Notes: generated from the sequence alone by a model not told the origin. Positions 1-10,227 are shown, counted from the first letter of the stretch. The stretch: DNA of 64,000 nt from Scleromitrula shiraiana (GCA_028455995.1 JABELC010000010.1:496001-560000), one strand, 5' to 3'. Made by a program: numbers and translations.

Positions 1-881
1 AGAAACCTAGATACGGAATCGGGTCGTAAAACGGTGTGAGTTAAGGCCAAGGATGTGGTATTGAATGTGAATTGGGGTAGGGGATATGTATATAATGTGG
101 AAAGTGTAGATGGACCATCTGGTTCGTCGTAAGGGGTGTAATGGAAATCGGAGATCATATGTCCAGTCATGGTTCGGACGGAAGGCAGGGAAAGAAAAGG
201 AAAAATACGGAGAAATTCAAATCCCATTCGTGGATGATAAACTGCGTCGTGTTTATCGAGTCGAACTTTGCGAAGTTTGGGAAATGAGTAAGGTGCAGTC
301 GGTGATGATAGACTGCCTCGATGTGCTGACTGAAGTGCAGCGGCTCGTAACAGTACGGCTTCGATATACGGATAACCGTAAGGACATCCCGAGGCGTGAT
401 TCACAATGTTAATCTCTTCAATGTTGGGAAGAAGACAAAGTATAAATCCCACAAGCGCATCCCAATTTCCTGCCTCTATCATACTAAGATAATTCGATTT
501 GCTGTCTTCACCAAAATATGCACATTCTTCTCCACTTGATTCTTGATATGTCTTTTTGAGTGTTGGTCTGATGATTTGCCAATCGTCTTCTTTCATAATA
601 CCCATAAATATATCGGTACAATATCCTAAGAGTGCATTTGCGGTGAACTTTTTCACATAACGTGCCAGTATTGGTCTTCGGATAATAGTGCGAAGGAAAA
701 ACGACAATGATTCACAGGAATCACCAAGTTGTTGAAAATGGGAATACAGATATGGTTCGCAAAACTCATGTAGTCGTTTTGAACATAAGGAAAGCGCGGA
801 CAGAGTCCTTGGAGATTCAATACTACGTAGTACCTCGACGATAATGTCGTCATGAAGGGTATGAGAAGTAAAGGTGCTCAT
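1..881 (-). CDS. F-box-type protein, 3' end beyond the left edge
   Basis: An uninterrupted minus-strand reading frame starts at the ATG at 881-879 and stays open to the window edge, giving about 293 residues with no stop. Residues 9-50 (beginning LHDDIIVEVLRSIESPRTLS and containing the CSKRLHEFCEPYLYSHF stretch) have the look of a degenerate fungal F-box helix bundle: a hydrophobic Leu/Ile pattern, a Leu-Ser-Leu-Cys core and a Tyr-Leu-Tyr end. Around residue 150 there is a leucine-rich LLPNIEEINIVNHASG segment, like those that follow the F-box in many fungal F-box/LRR-like proteins. Such proteins usually bring substrates to SCF ubiquitin ligases; the substrate cannot be guessed. No intron is needed. 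The C-terminal end is outside the window. The family call rests on pattern recognition only; the reading frame itself is secure. Confidence 0.72.
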   Translation of the reverse strand, partial: MSTFTSHTLHDDIIVEVLRSIESPRTLSALSLCSKRLHEFCEPYLYSHFQQLGDSCESLSFFLRTIIRRPILARYVKKFTANALLGYCTDIFMGIMKEDDWQIIRPTLKKTYQESSGEECAYFGEDSKSNYLSMIEAGNWDALVGFILCLLPNIEEINIVNHASGCPYGYPYIEAVLLRAAALQSAHRGSLSSPTAPYSFPKLRKVRLDKHDAVYHPRMGFEFLRIFPFLSLPSVRTMTGHMISDFHYTPYDEPDGPSTLSTLYTYPLPQFTFNTTSLALTHTVLRPDSVSRF

Positions 882-2454
882 TTTCGCATCCGTTTGCAGA
901 TTGCCGGTAAGTATTTGGCTTCAAATCCCCACGAAGCTAAATTTAAGGGAAGAGAAAGAGACAACAGTAAAAAGGAAATGAAGGAAATGAACAGAAGAGA
1001 TATATTATAAATTGCAATGAGTTTTAGAAAGATAAATAGACCCGAGTTTGGAATATTATTGTAACCTACTGTTTATTGAACCCCACTCTGGGGAAATTTA
1101 TTAAGTTGGGTCAAAATCATGCTGTGATCTTGTGAGACTCTTTGCATCACCTTATCTTTCATGCCCAAATCTCAAACCCAGGAAGATGGTTGTAATTGAT
1201 GTGATGTGTAAACGCGTGGTAAGATCTCAGTGGGGTATTGCCATCGTCTAAAAGGGAAGACACGAAAGGTAAATGAAGATTTTGAGCTGTGGGAGTAGGT
1301 TAAATGATATCGTAAATCAATCATACCTATGATAAATCATTGTGTTGAGATTTGATGAGATTTGAGGATATTAGTTAATCATGTTTGTACTGTAGACTGT
1401 GGTCGACTTTGAAATCGAAGTCGAAGATATCAATATCGATGAGGAAGTGGGATGATTTATCAGGGGTTCTGAAGATTCTCATGTGCTTAGTCATCGTGAG
1501 ATTATTATTGACTTTGGCGCTTCGCTCCTATTCGATCTTCCGAATTCCCCTTTGTCCTTCCTTCAATAATTTACACAAACAATATCAATATATTTGTTTC
1601 TCTCAAGATCTGAGATCCCAAAATCACAAAACCTATAAATTCCAAAGTGGGAAGATAAGACGTCTCCAGCTCCGACTTTTTGACTCATCCCTGGCTGTCA
1701 TATTCATGTCAGTTTGAACAACGCCATCAAGCAAGCCAACAGACAATTTTTAATTACCCCTGACTATCATCAATTAAATTATTGACTTGGCAAAATTCTG
1801 CTTTGGCTCTGCGCAACAACCTTATTTGAACCTGCATTGATATACTAAAACTTGACAAACCAACCCTACAAGTTGACCTAAGTTGTGGAGAGTGCATCAA
1901 GTGAGGACGGTTAGGTACTACAATTATTTGGATCGTCTTTAGTCTAGTCAATCTCCTCATTACTATGTTTAGGATATTTCATTGTTTGTGGCACACTGCT
2001 ACCGTACCAGTCATCGCCAAGGATATAGGCTGTTGAGCTGAATATATACAAATGATCGGCTTGCCTACCAGCGTGATGCGACGCAGAGAGAGGATTCATC
2101 GGCGTAAGCGATTCTCGTCCATCTGCAGGTACGATATTGAAATTTGATATGTCACACAGGGTTTTCATGCCATCACTTGGAACGGCTATCTCCAACATTG
2201 AAATTTGGTAGCAGTGTTCTACTATCTGATATTCAATTTTTGAAATAATGGGATTTTCAGCCCATATTACCCCTTGGTTCAGAAGGGAGAATTGTAATTC
2301 CCTTGCGTATATAACATATCAAGTTTACCATCTCTCCTCACATGTTCACCATCGTCACTCATTTTCTTTCAGTCGCTCTTTAACAAGATACATTCGTTTC
2401 GTTCTTTCCATATCACTCTCTTCTGTTTAATATAACTCAACTTCTAATCGCGCA
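882..2454. other. Intergenic region between divergent genes
   Basis: About 1.6 kb separates the divergently transcribed F-box-type gene and the cell-wall protein gene. Several short open frames exist in it, including a minus-strand one at 1944-2198, but none shows recognisable protein features or convincing splice continuity. The right-hand end holds the promoter and pyrimidine-rich leader of the gene starting at 2455. Confidence 0.6.
2308..2314 (+). promoter_or_regulatory. TATA-like box upstream of the cell-wall protein gene
   Basis: TATATAA lies 141 bp before the ATG at 2455 and is followed by a C/T-rich leader (about 2331-2430), the usual layout of a strongly expressed fungal promoter. 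Assignment as the core promoter is inference. Confidence 0.45.
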
Positions 2455-4648
2455 ATGAAGTTCTCTATTTGTGGCCTTTTGGCGGGCCTTACGGCATCTG
2501 TTTTTGCTGAAGATCTTCTCTTTGTTGATACTTTCGAGTATGAGGAATTCAAAGAAGCAACCACTGCACTTGGGTATACGACCAAAGTTGTCACAGAGGC
2601 GCAATGGAAAACTATGTCAACTTCCGAATTTGCTGCATTTAAAGCAATAGTTATTGCTGATCCAGACTGCTCTACGTCACCTTCTGACGTTCAGTTTTTG
2701 GCCGATACCAAGAACACATGGGGTCCCGCAGTTCAAGGAAACATTGTTGTTATCGGTAAGCATAACTACATGGGTTAAAATGTAAACTTTTCACTAACAG
2801 GAGCTTTAGGCACCGATCCCACATTTCACTTTTCGGCCCAACCTGGCTCCAAGGTTTTGATCGACAATTCGATCAAGTTTGCCGCATCTGGAGTTTCCAC
2901 CGTGGGTACAGCACAGACTGGTCTTTACTACGCTCTATCATGTTATTACAATAGTGTGAATTCAGCTACTGTGGATTCACTCTCATATTTTGGAGACTTT
3001 GGTGTTCGAGGAAACCTTGATTGCTACAACAAGGCCCATATTGTCGCATCTTCGCCTGCGCTCGGTAACCTTGATGATGAGGCACTCTCCAATTGGTCTT
3101 GCAGTGTCCACGAAGCTTTCTCCCATTACCCATCTGTGGGAGTCAATGGCTTTCAAGCCCTTGCAATCGCTCAAGATGTTATCGGTGATGGATCGCAGAC
3201 TTTCGGCGACAAGAGTAGGTTACTTTGTTTAATTGTGCTTATATCAATATAAGTTCTAATTTACTTCAGGTATCGGTTTACCATACATCATCAGCCGTGG
3301 TGCAACACCGGCTGGTTGTGGTAATGGAATATGGGAAGCATCAATCGGAGAGGAATGTGACGATGGTAACACTGTTGCCGGCGATGGGTGCTCAGCAAGT
3401 TGCAAATGTGAATCTGGTCGCCCTACTGGTGATGGACACTGCCTTCCACCTCTTCCTGTCGATAACACAACGACTCCGGTTTATCATCCATCCTCTTCTG
3501 CAAGCGTTCCCTATCATCCATCGGGCTCTTGGGGGCTTCCTGGTCCATACAGTAATATAACTGTTACTGCTACTGCCACTGTCCACGATACTGCTACTAT
3601 TCATGATACTGCCACTATTCATGATACTGCCACTATTCACGATACAAAGACCGTACATGATGTCACAACAACGTGGGTTCAATGTTTCTCTATCAGCAGT
3701 AGCAAACTAACCTTTCCTAGTACTTTCTACCCCACTCCATATGTAACCCCGTCATGTCCAACTGTAGACAAAATCGTTGGTGTTGAGATCATTGTGTATG
3801 TCTCGATCATTGAATCTTGTACCACTGTCGGAGCTTCAACTCGTATGTTCATTCCTATTCATCAGTTTCATTATATCCTCTAACAAATGTGATAGTTACT
3901 TCATATATCACAAGCGATTGTTCAACAGAGCATAAACCAATCTGGAGTACCCCTACAGCAGGCTATCCATGTTACGCTTGCGCTTTATCTAGTGCTGGTG
4001 TCCCATGTCCCACTGGAGGCTTCATTACTGCCACGACTGTATGTTTCACCGTCACAATGCCATAGAAGCTTGTCACTAATTTTACTTTAGACCTCTTGCG
4101 CAACTGCAGTCCCAACCTCATACACATGGGTACCATCTCCACCTACCATTCGTCCTTGTCAAACCTGTATTCCATATACTCTTTCTACTTGCCCAGCTTA
4201 CTCTACTCTCGCACCATTCTCTGTCTATGTTGTTCCTGCCCCAACTTACGGAACCCATTCCGAGGCTGAGAGTCGCGTACCTGAGTCATCAATTTATGTA
4301 CCAGCTGCGTCACCTGTAACCGTTGTTACAACTCTTCCAGGTGGTGGTGAAATTACTGTCACCAGCTACCCTCCTGGTCCAAGTGCAACTGTCGTTGTCT
4401 CTGAAATTCCTGGTGTCGGTCCAACCACAATTGTCACCTTTGCCGCCCCGCCTGCAACAACTGGGATTTCCGGTTGCCCAGGTGAGGGATGCAAGACAGT
4501 TTCAGCCGGTCCCGTTGGGACATCCTCAGTGTTAGGTTATTCGACCTATGTACCATTTACTGGAGCTGGAACTAAATATGGAAGCACGGGAATAGCAGTG
4601 ATGGTTAGTGCAGTGGGTGCCATCTTTGGTTTGATGGTAGTATTGTAA
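2455..4648 (+). CDS. Secreted, probably GPI-anchored cell-wall protein with Cys-rich repeat
   Basis: Five exons join in frame: 2455-2755, 2810-3214, 3270-3842, 3896-4038 and 4091-4648, giving 659 residues. Introns are 52-55 bp with GT/AG ends; intron 1 has a CTAAC branch site 12 bp before its acceptor. Residues 1-18 form a signal peptide (MKFSICGLLAGLTASVFA). Residues about 19-230 form an alpha/beta-looking N-terminal domain that I do not recognise. Residues 252-282 contain CDDGNTVAGDGCSASCKC, a good match to the Myxococcus-type cysteine-rich repeat (DUF4215-like). Residues 341-364 are four near-copies of HDTATI. A Thr/Ser/Pro-rich stalk with scattered Cys follows. The last roughly 20 residues are hydrophobic after a small-residue stretch and end directly at the stop, as in GPI-anchored wall proteins. 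A surface or adhesion role is inferred. A 3' splice site at 2800 for intron 1 would add three residues and remain in frame. Confidence 0.8.
3584..3655 (+). repeat. 18-bp tandem repeat coding for HDTATI units
   Basis: Four consecutive 18-bp units (3584, 3602, 3620, 3638) lie in frame inside exon 3 of the cell-wall protein gene. Units two and three are identical, and the fourth is diverged (HDTKTV). In-frame coding repeats of this kind often change copy number between strains. Confidence 0.85.
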
Positions 4649-5182
4649 AGAGAAGATTCAGTGCATCGATGGATTGGTAGAAGGCGTCTAGTAAATGCCA
4701 TTGGTTTCTAAAGGAGGAGCATAAAGGTTTTTCTTTGTGCATTTAATATATAGGAATAGATCTTATTCTATTGGTTTATCTCTCTTGTTACAATTTGGGA
4801 CATCGTTCTTCATATGAATAAGGTCTTTTGGTTAAATGTAACATGGAGATAATATTTGTTAATTATAAACGGAGTTAGAAGAGGATTAAACCCAATTCAG
4901 TGAGAAGTTTCAATAGCAATATCCCACCAATATTTAGTATGGTTCGAAGACGGAAGTAAGTATGCAATACTTGATAACCTCCTCGGCTCACTTATAAAAT
5001 GTTATAATTTGGAAGTTGAGGAGTTAGTCATTCATAATCGGTTCTTTATTAAGGCATAGACTGTACTAAAATTCCCTAATAGTAGAATATTGTTGGAGTG
5101 GAAGGAACGATCGCTTAGGGTGACCATATAAATATTCTTGCTAGCCGTACTTAGAACCTTACTCAATACACACCATTCTAAC

Positions 5183-5205
5183 TTCTACTCCGCTACGGAG
5201 TAGAA
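5183..5205. repeat. Perfect 10-bp inverted repeat with 3-nt loop
   Basis: TTCTACTCCG (5183-5192), then CTA, then CGGAGTAGAA (5196-5205). It lies in a locally GC-richer patch (5180-5235) that stands out from the AT-rich flanks. It could be a relic of a small mobile element or a protein-binding palindrome. Confidence 0.7.
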
Positions 5206-5441
5206 CAGGAGCCCGTTTGCCGCTCGCTCCAGTACATTATATTATAGATTCGATTTGACAAACTTACGCTAAAGGAAGTCTAAGGGAATAGCGGGGCAGT
5301 CCACGGTAGTTTCTACTTAGGCCCATTAGGGTATGCTAATTAGTAATTGGTTTTTGCGGACGGAAATCCACCATTAAACTACTGTAACTACCTCGGTAAA
5401 CTTTCTCCACTCCTTCATCTTTTCCTAATCATATTCACTTA

Positions 5442-5503
5442 TAGATATATATATATATATATAGATAATAGAGAGAGAGAGATATATATATATATATATA
5501 TAT
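5442..5503. repeat. TA / GA dinucleotide microsatellite
   Basis: An AT-dinucleotide run, a short GA run (5470-5481) and a second AT run lie about 115-175 bp before the hydrolase ATG, in the probable promoter or leader. Confidence 0.9.
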
Positions 5504-5618
5504 TGTACATTGACTCCCTTCCGGACATTCTCTTCTTCTTCTTCTTCTTTTCTTTCCTTGCAAACTTCTCAATCTAAATCGATCAATTCAAACTCGAATT
5601 GGCGTTTGATTTCTCATC

Positions 5619-6743
5619 ATGGCACCCAACGTTCTTTTAACCACATTTCCAGGCAAACAGATTTGGGCTCTGTGTGCACTCACATTCAATTTTATTCGTC
5701 TTCCTTTCTGGATGCTATACTATATCCCTTCATCCCTCCGCCCTGTATCCAATTGGTCTTGGGGCAAAGCTCTCCGCGTAAGATGCCTTAAGGCCTACCT
5801 TTTAAATGTTTCTCGCGTCGAGGCAGGAACTCCGTGGAGTCTTTCCCCCGGATCTGAAGGAGCAAGATTTGCAACTATCCACCCAGGCTCTTCAAAACAC
5901 TACCAGGGAGTTTCTATGTCCAATTTTGAGATTCGACCAGAAACCATTGGAGGCACTTGGTATCCCAATCGTCCCACCAATGCTGGTGCTGCTGGTGACG
6001 TAGTATTACATTTTCACGGTGGTGCTTATGTAATCGGCAGTGGACGCACTGATGATGCTGGCTTTGCCGCTAAAACGATTATTGCCAATACGACCGCAGC
6101 ACACGTGTTTTGCACTCAATATCGATTGGCATGTCACCCCGGTGGGAAATTTCCTGCTGCACTACAGGATGCTATTACAAGTTACCTTTATTTGACAGAA
6201 ACTCTTCGTATTAGTGCAAAGAGAATTGTTGTCTCTGGAGATAGTGCGGGAGGAAATTTAGTACTGGCTCTCTTGAGATACATTCATGATAATCCAGACG
6301 CTGGACTACAAAGTCCCGGTTGTGCTTGGCTTTGGTCACCTTGGGTTGATCCGAAAGGCTCCCTTGTCGAGGGTGCGCTAACTGATGTCCCTCAAAAATC
6401 GACCGATTTTGTTAATGACTCTTTTGGTTCTTGGGGCGCGCGATGCTTAGCACCTCTTGAAGGAACTGGCGTCACCTTAGCCCATCCAAATATTTGCTTC
6501 TTAGGAACAGCATTTAAATCTTCAACACCTTTGTTCTTCAGTGTTGGAGAATGCGAGGTGCTGTTCCAAGATGACTTGAAAACTTATCAGCAATTTACGG
6601 CTGTACCAGGTAATATAACAGAATTGCAGATTGAAACTGCTGCAGTTCATGATATCATTTTGTTGGGACGTATGATTGGATTCGAGGATGAAGCAGTGCT
6701 AGCGGCAAAGAGAGCCGGTGAGTTTTGGGCGAGAAATAGGTAA
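5619..6743 (+). CDS. Alpha/beta hydrolase, HSL (hydrolase_3) type
   Basis: A single-exon gene of 374 residues. The oxyanion-hole motif HGGAY is at residues 134-137 with its preceding His-Phe at 131-132. The nucleophile elbow GDSAGG is at 207-212 (Ser209). The C-terminal histidine sits in AVHDI (His344). This order and spacing are those of the hormone-sensitive-lipase group, which includes esterases, steryl-acetate and arylacetamide deacetylases. Where family members usually carry the acidic triad residue, the sequence reads VGECEVLFQDD (about 309-319); Glu311, Glu313 or Asp318 could serve, so the acid is unassigned. Residues 14-40 are hydrophobic and could anchor the enzyme in a membrane, as in yeast and fungal steryl-acetyl hydrolases. 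The substrate is unknown. The start is the first ATG in frame and lies in an ATC-ATG-GC context. The neighbours give no pathway clue. Confidence 0.88.
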   Translation: MAPNVLLTTFPGKQIWALCALTFNFIRLPFWMLYYIPSSLRPVSNWSWGKALRVRCLKAYLLNVSRVEAGTPWSLSPGSEGARFATIHPGSSKHYQGVSMSNFEIRPETIGGTWYPNRPTNAGAAGDVVLHFHGGAYVIGSGRTDDAGFAAKTIIANTTAAHVFCTQYRLACHPGGKFPAALQDAITSYLYLTETLRISAKRIVVSGDSAGGNLVLALLRYIHDNPDAGLQSPGCAWLWSPWVDPKGSLVEGALTDVPQKSTDFVNDSFGSWGARCLAPLEGTGVTLAHPNICFLGTAFKSSTPLFFSVGECEVLFQDDLKTYQQFTAVPGNITELQIETAAVHDIILLGRMIGFEDEAVLAAKRAGEFWARNR

Positions 6744-7123
6744 ACATGGGCAGAGTCACATGAATAGAGATTATTAAGAGAGATATGTGTGAATAATATG
6801 GGTCTTGTTTATCCTACGCTGCTTTTTAGTGTCATCATGTTTACAATGTTTCAAATTTCAGAATCAACTTGAAGATATCTGCAAATGTAAGATCTGAAAT
6901 TATCTGTCGGGCAAAGCTTTTCGCAACTATCCAAGTGCGTACCAATGAAACAAACTCCGCCGTACAATCCCCCATGCAAGACAACAATTATGCACGAACT
7001 ATTAAAAATATCTTTAAAAAAACAAATTTTAAATATCAAAAATTAATTAATATAATTGATAATATAATATATAAATACTTTAGAATTATAAATTATTGAA
7101 TTTAAACCATTATACCATAACAT
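6744..7123. other. Convergent 3' intergenic region
   Basis: Lies between the 3' ends of the hydrolase (plus) and the small three-exon gene (minus). About 7008-7100 is markedly A+T-rich and might hold polyadenylation signals. No gene is seen. Confidence 0.6.
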
Positions 7124-7552
7124 TTAATACAACCCAATAACAATATCGCCTCGTACCCGTGCTGTCAAGTGCACCTTTGCTTCCAAATCCAACTTTATTC
7201 CAACCATCAAAGTGGCTGGCTTTAATCGTCCCTCATCATCCGTAGCACCTTTGAGAAGCCCGCCTAATTGAGCTGTTAGCTTTTTCTTCTATGCGTATAA
7301 GAGCATGCTAATGGCATAATGAGTAGCACATACCTGCCGGTACCCTGAGGCCTTCCGAAGTTGGAACTTTAGGCAATGGAGCTGGGTTGAATCCAGTCGC
7401 AAGCTTTCGTCCTGAGTCATCACTAGAAAGTAATGGTGGTGAGTATGCTGCTTGATTGAACATCGGCCTCTCAGGAGTTGTTGTGCTATGGAATTGGATA
7501 AGTGGATGGGACCTAGAAAGCAGAAGAAGTGTACTCACTTGTTTGCTGACAT
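7124..7552 (-). CDS. Small conserved-looking protein, three exons
   Basis: Minus-strand exons 7539-7552, 7334-7485 and 7124-7263 join in frame to 101 residues. Exon 1 is only 14 nt (Met-Ser-Ala-Asn plus two bases). Intron 1 is 53 bp (GTGAGT...CATAG) and intron 2 is 70 bp (GTATGT...TTAG with a GCTAAC branch site). The protein has a Pro/Ser-rich N-terminal half containing FNQAAYSPPLLSSDDSGRK, a middle FNPAPLPKVPTSEG, and a C-terminal half rich in beta-type residues (IKLDLEAKVHLTARVRGDIV) ending in Gly-Leu-Tyr. There is no signal peptide and no membrane segment. I do not recognise a named family; the sharp exon joins and protein-like composition make it a real gene rather than chance. It is divergent from the gene at 8084, sharing about 530 bp of upstream sequence. 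Confidence 0.72.
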
Positions 7553-7864
7553 TTTGATATATTTGATGAAGTTCAAGAATTAGAATCGTTCAGTGGTTTA
7601 AATTTAAGTCAGGTATAGAATTGGATCTCGGTCACAAATGAATTGATGTTGACCATATCAGATTCGGCGACCGACAAGCTTTATATCAACGGGTGTCTAA
7701 TATGGACGAACGTGCCCTACAATGGCCATTTGGGGGCAACCCCCGCTCGAAACGGCCCCAGGCAATTAAAGTATCAAATCAACAATTCCATGTGCTAATG
7801 CAACACATTTGCATAATTACAAAAGTTTTGTTTATGGTGTGAACCAAGGAACTACCCTGAGTAA

Positions 7865-7870
7865 CACGTG
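7865..7870. promoter_or_regulatory. CACGTG E-box in a shared divergent promoter
   Basis: CACGTG at the centre of the 10-bp palindrome AACACGTGTT (7863-7872) lies in the 531-bp gap between two divergent start codons (7552 minus, 8084 plus). CACGTG is the core site of bHLH factors in fungi. Function here is inferred from position only. Confidence 0.4.
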
Positions 7871-8083
7871 TTGACTGATAATCATGGTTCGAGAACTCGT
7901 CTTGGATCGTACCACAAACAATACTCTAGAATACTTGAATCAATACCTAGTCGCTTTGATGGTCCACTATCAGTTTTGGCTTTCGTTATTGCTTATGTTC
8001 TTCATTACAGCGGTCTCCCGACTTTGTCTCCTTAAATATCGTTCCCAATCTCAGCTTCACTCCTACAGTAACAGAGACGAAAG

Positions 8084-8808
8084 ATGACATCTCTGTTGAT
8101 CGCGCTGGTAACTGCCCCAGCACTTCTTGCAACAAACGAGGCTATACGACAGGGCCAAACTAAAGATCGCAGAGAGGAACATCGCGGAAGAAGATGCAAC
8201 TTGGTTGCTAGATGCGTGGAAGCTTCTCCACTCAGCTTCGAAGTTGATCATAGTCAAGTAGTTTTAAACACAAAGAATTCGAAAGTAAGTGCTACTATTA
8301 GCTACCAGTGGCAGCCTGGAAGCACTTGCTTCAATCAAGTGCTGATAAAGAGTAATAGCCCTATGTCAATAAGAAAATATCAGACCCCACGCTACATCCC
8401 TTCGCATGTTATTATCTCCCTTACCCAGATTCCGAATACGAAGGCCTTGCATCTACACCCACAGATGCTGAACCGATCATGAACTGGATCTATGTCGATA
8501 AGGAAACATATGAAGTCAAATTTGGAGTTTGTGCAAACGCACAGCCCAATATCACGGGTCCATTTGATTGTACTAGACAAGACAGAAGGCTGACACTTGA
8601 GGGGTGGGAGGGTCTCTGTGCTGTCAAGGAAATAGATACGGGCAGTGAAGAATTGAGGATGTGGGCTCTCTACTACGATCGGAATAATGACGGCCTCATT
8701 GGGAAGCTCGAAAAGGACAGGATTATGGTCGAGGCTGAATTGAGTAGGCCTGAAAAGCGGGTGAGAAGGGATAAGCTGATGGGTGATATGAGATCATCGG
8801 ACAATTAA
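8084..8808 (+). CDS. Fungal protein of unknown function, two exons
   Basis: Exons 8084-8284 and 8359-8808 join in frame to 216 residues. The 74-bp intron begins GTAAGT and ends TAATAG with a CTGAT branch site 14 bp upstream, and removing it is required to avoid stops. The N-terminus is hydrophobic for about 16 residues (LLIALVTAPALLATNEA) and is followed by a basic stretch (KDRREEHRGRRCNLVARC). The centre contains HPFACYYLPYPDSEYEG, then WIYVDKETYEVKFG and LTLEGWEGLCAVKE, and the tail is highly charged. An Asp-Arg-Asn-Asn-Asp-Gly segment near residue 185 recalls an EF-hand loop but has no clear second helix. I recognise the general layout as a lineage-specific fungal protein but cannot name a function. 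The ATG at 8084 overlaps the stop of a 67-codon upstream frame (7884-8087) as ATGA, which may be a leader ORF. Confidence 0.72.
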
Positions 8809-9451
8809 TTGTAATTTATATATCTAGACATCAATGGTAGTGTAGCTTGAGGAGCGTTTGAACAATAAATTGAGAATGATGTTGACAACATGGAAAGCCC
8901 AAAGGAAAACTCATTAAGATGAAATAAGATAAGATATAAATTGTGGGGTAATGCTATGCCGAGCCTACTGATGTATCGTATCGTACTCATCTACATCTAT
9001 ACGATGATCTACTTCACTTTACTCTAGTTCAATGCATGCTTACTGGAAAATTCGAAATTTTTCGCAACATGGTCTTATAATAAAATAAATCCATTGTACC
9101 TCTTTCCCACCCGCAAGAAACTTGCTTTTGGAATCATGCCACCATCAAACGTGATCGAAACTGCGTGGAAAACATTCGAGGCAAGTTTGAAACATGAACA
9201 TGAGGTTAAAATCCGTGGCCTTGCAGGCTACAATCAATGATCATATATCAATCCAAGGTTCAGATCTCAGTGCTGCACAGGTTAGGTGGATTGCAAGTCG
9301 TGAAACAATAGGTCTCGAGGCTACAAGCAAGGCTGGTATGATGCGCAATGAATTACGGCTATTGAGCCAAGTCAAATCTCATCATTGGTCAGCATATATT
9401 TTATTTTACAGAAAATTCTGCTACATCTTTCACTCACTGCTGCCTCCAATC
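8809..9451. other. Intergenic region with one short unexplained ORF
   Basis: Holds the 3' flank of the gene ending at 8808 and the upstream region of the Ser-rich gene. One short frame (9136-9240, 34 codons, starting MPPSNVIETAWKTFEASLKH) looks protein-like but stops without a recognisable splice continuation. It could be a leader ORF or a gene fragment. Confidence 0.45.
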
Positions 9452-10227
9452 ATGTCTATACAAGATTCGGTTGGATCCATGCAAAACCCTTCTAATAATC
9501 TAGAAAATTCACACACCTCCAGCTCCAGTTCATTTACAAGCTTTGCCAGGAGCTCATTTGCATCTCTCCAAAATTCCTTATCAGGAAATCGAACATCCAG
9601 TTCTTCGGAAAGTACGGTCACAGTTTCTCCAGAATCTCCTGTTAGCTCTTTATCAAGCCCACAGGATAAACAAATCTCTATCCAAGAACCGCAGCCAAGG
9701 TGAATTAACTCAACATACAGTATTTAACAAAAGCTGATCGTTGCAGGGACGAAATCTCAGCATCCACCCTCGAGCTCTAACCAGGACTTCACTAGAGTCA
9801 CAGTAGCTCAAAACGGACATTCTGCGTTAACAGGGTTACAGGATGTTCAAAATGTTTTCTGTGTTGGTTTTGGGATATTTGATCGATATTATATAGCTTG
9901 GGAAGACACAAAAGGACAGCAACATCAGGGTAGGTACGCTTTCGAACTTTTCTGGGTCGTGATTTTTTTAAATTCTTGGGGTGCGTATATAATCACTTTT
10001 TAGAGGAAGGATTGAATTTTCGTTGAATTGATATAGAAAAGTACGTTTTAAAGTTTTTGATTGATGTAAAAAAAGTTTTGGTACTATCTATATTGTTTGA
10101 AGTTAGTTTGGATTTTGAGTTTGAACGTTTAACTTGAAAACATTGAATTTTAAAATTAAATTTTAAAATTGAAAATTAAATATATAATTAAACATATAAG
10201 TACTAAGTATGTAAGTAGTAAATATAT

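Larger units (their letters stand above)
4649..5618. other. Intergenic region with hairpin and simple repeats
   Basis: No gene is visible in this stretch of nearly 1 kb. It holds the 3' flank of the cell-wall protein gene, a perfect 10-bp hairpin at 5183-5205, a TA/GA microsatellite at 5442-5503 and a CTT-rich tract just before the hydrolase start. Confidence 0.6.

Noticed and set aside
110..412. 100-codon plus-strand ORF
   Set aside because: Lies antisense to the longer F-box-type frame, which has better protein features.
1385..2198. Plus and minus ORFs of 61-110 codons between the first two genes
   Set aside because: No recognisable motif, no convincing splice continuity and composition like spacer; the minus frame at 1944-2198 is the least poor but still unsupported.
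2248..2430. 60-codon ORF before the cell-wall protein gene
   Set aside because: It covers the TATA-like box and pyrimidine-rich leader, so it is promoter and 5' UTR.
5442..5503. TA run before the hydrolase as a true TATA box
   Set aside because: It is a simple dinucleotide microsatellite; a core promoter cannot be distinguished within it.
9612..9746. Alternative 135-bp intron in the Ser-rich gene (GTACGG to TTGCAG) that would restore frame
   Set aside because: It would remove a coding-looking Ser/Pro stretch, has a weaker donor than GTGAAT at 9700 and does not cure the later TGA.
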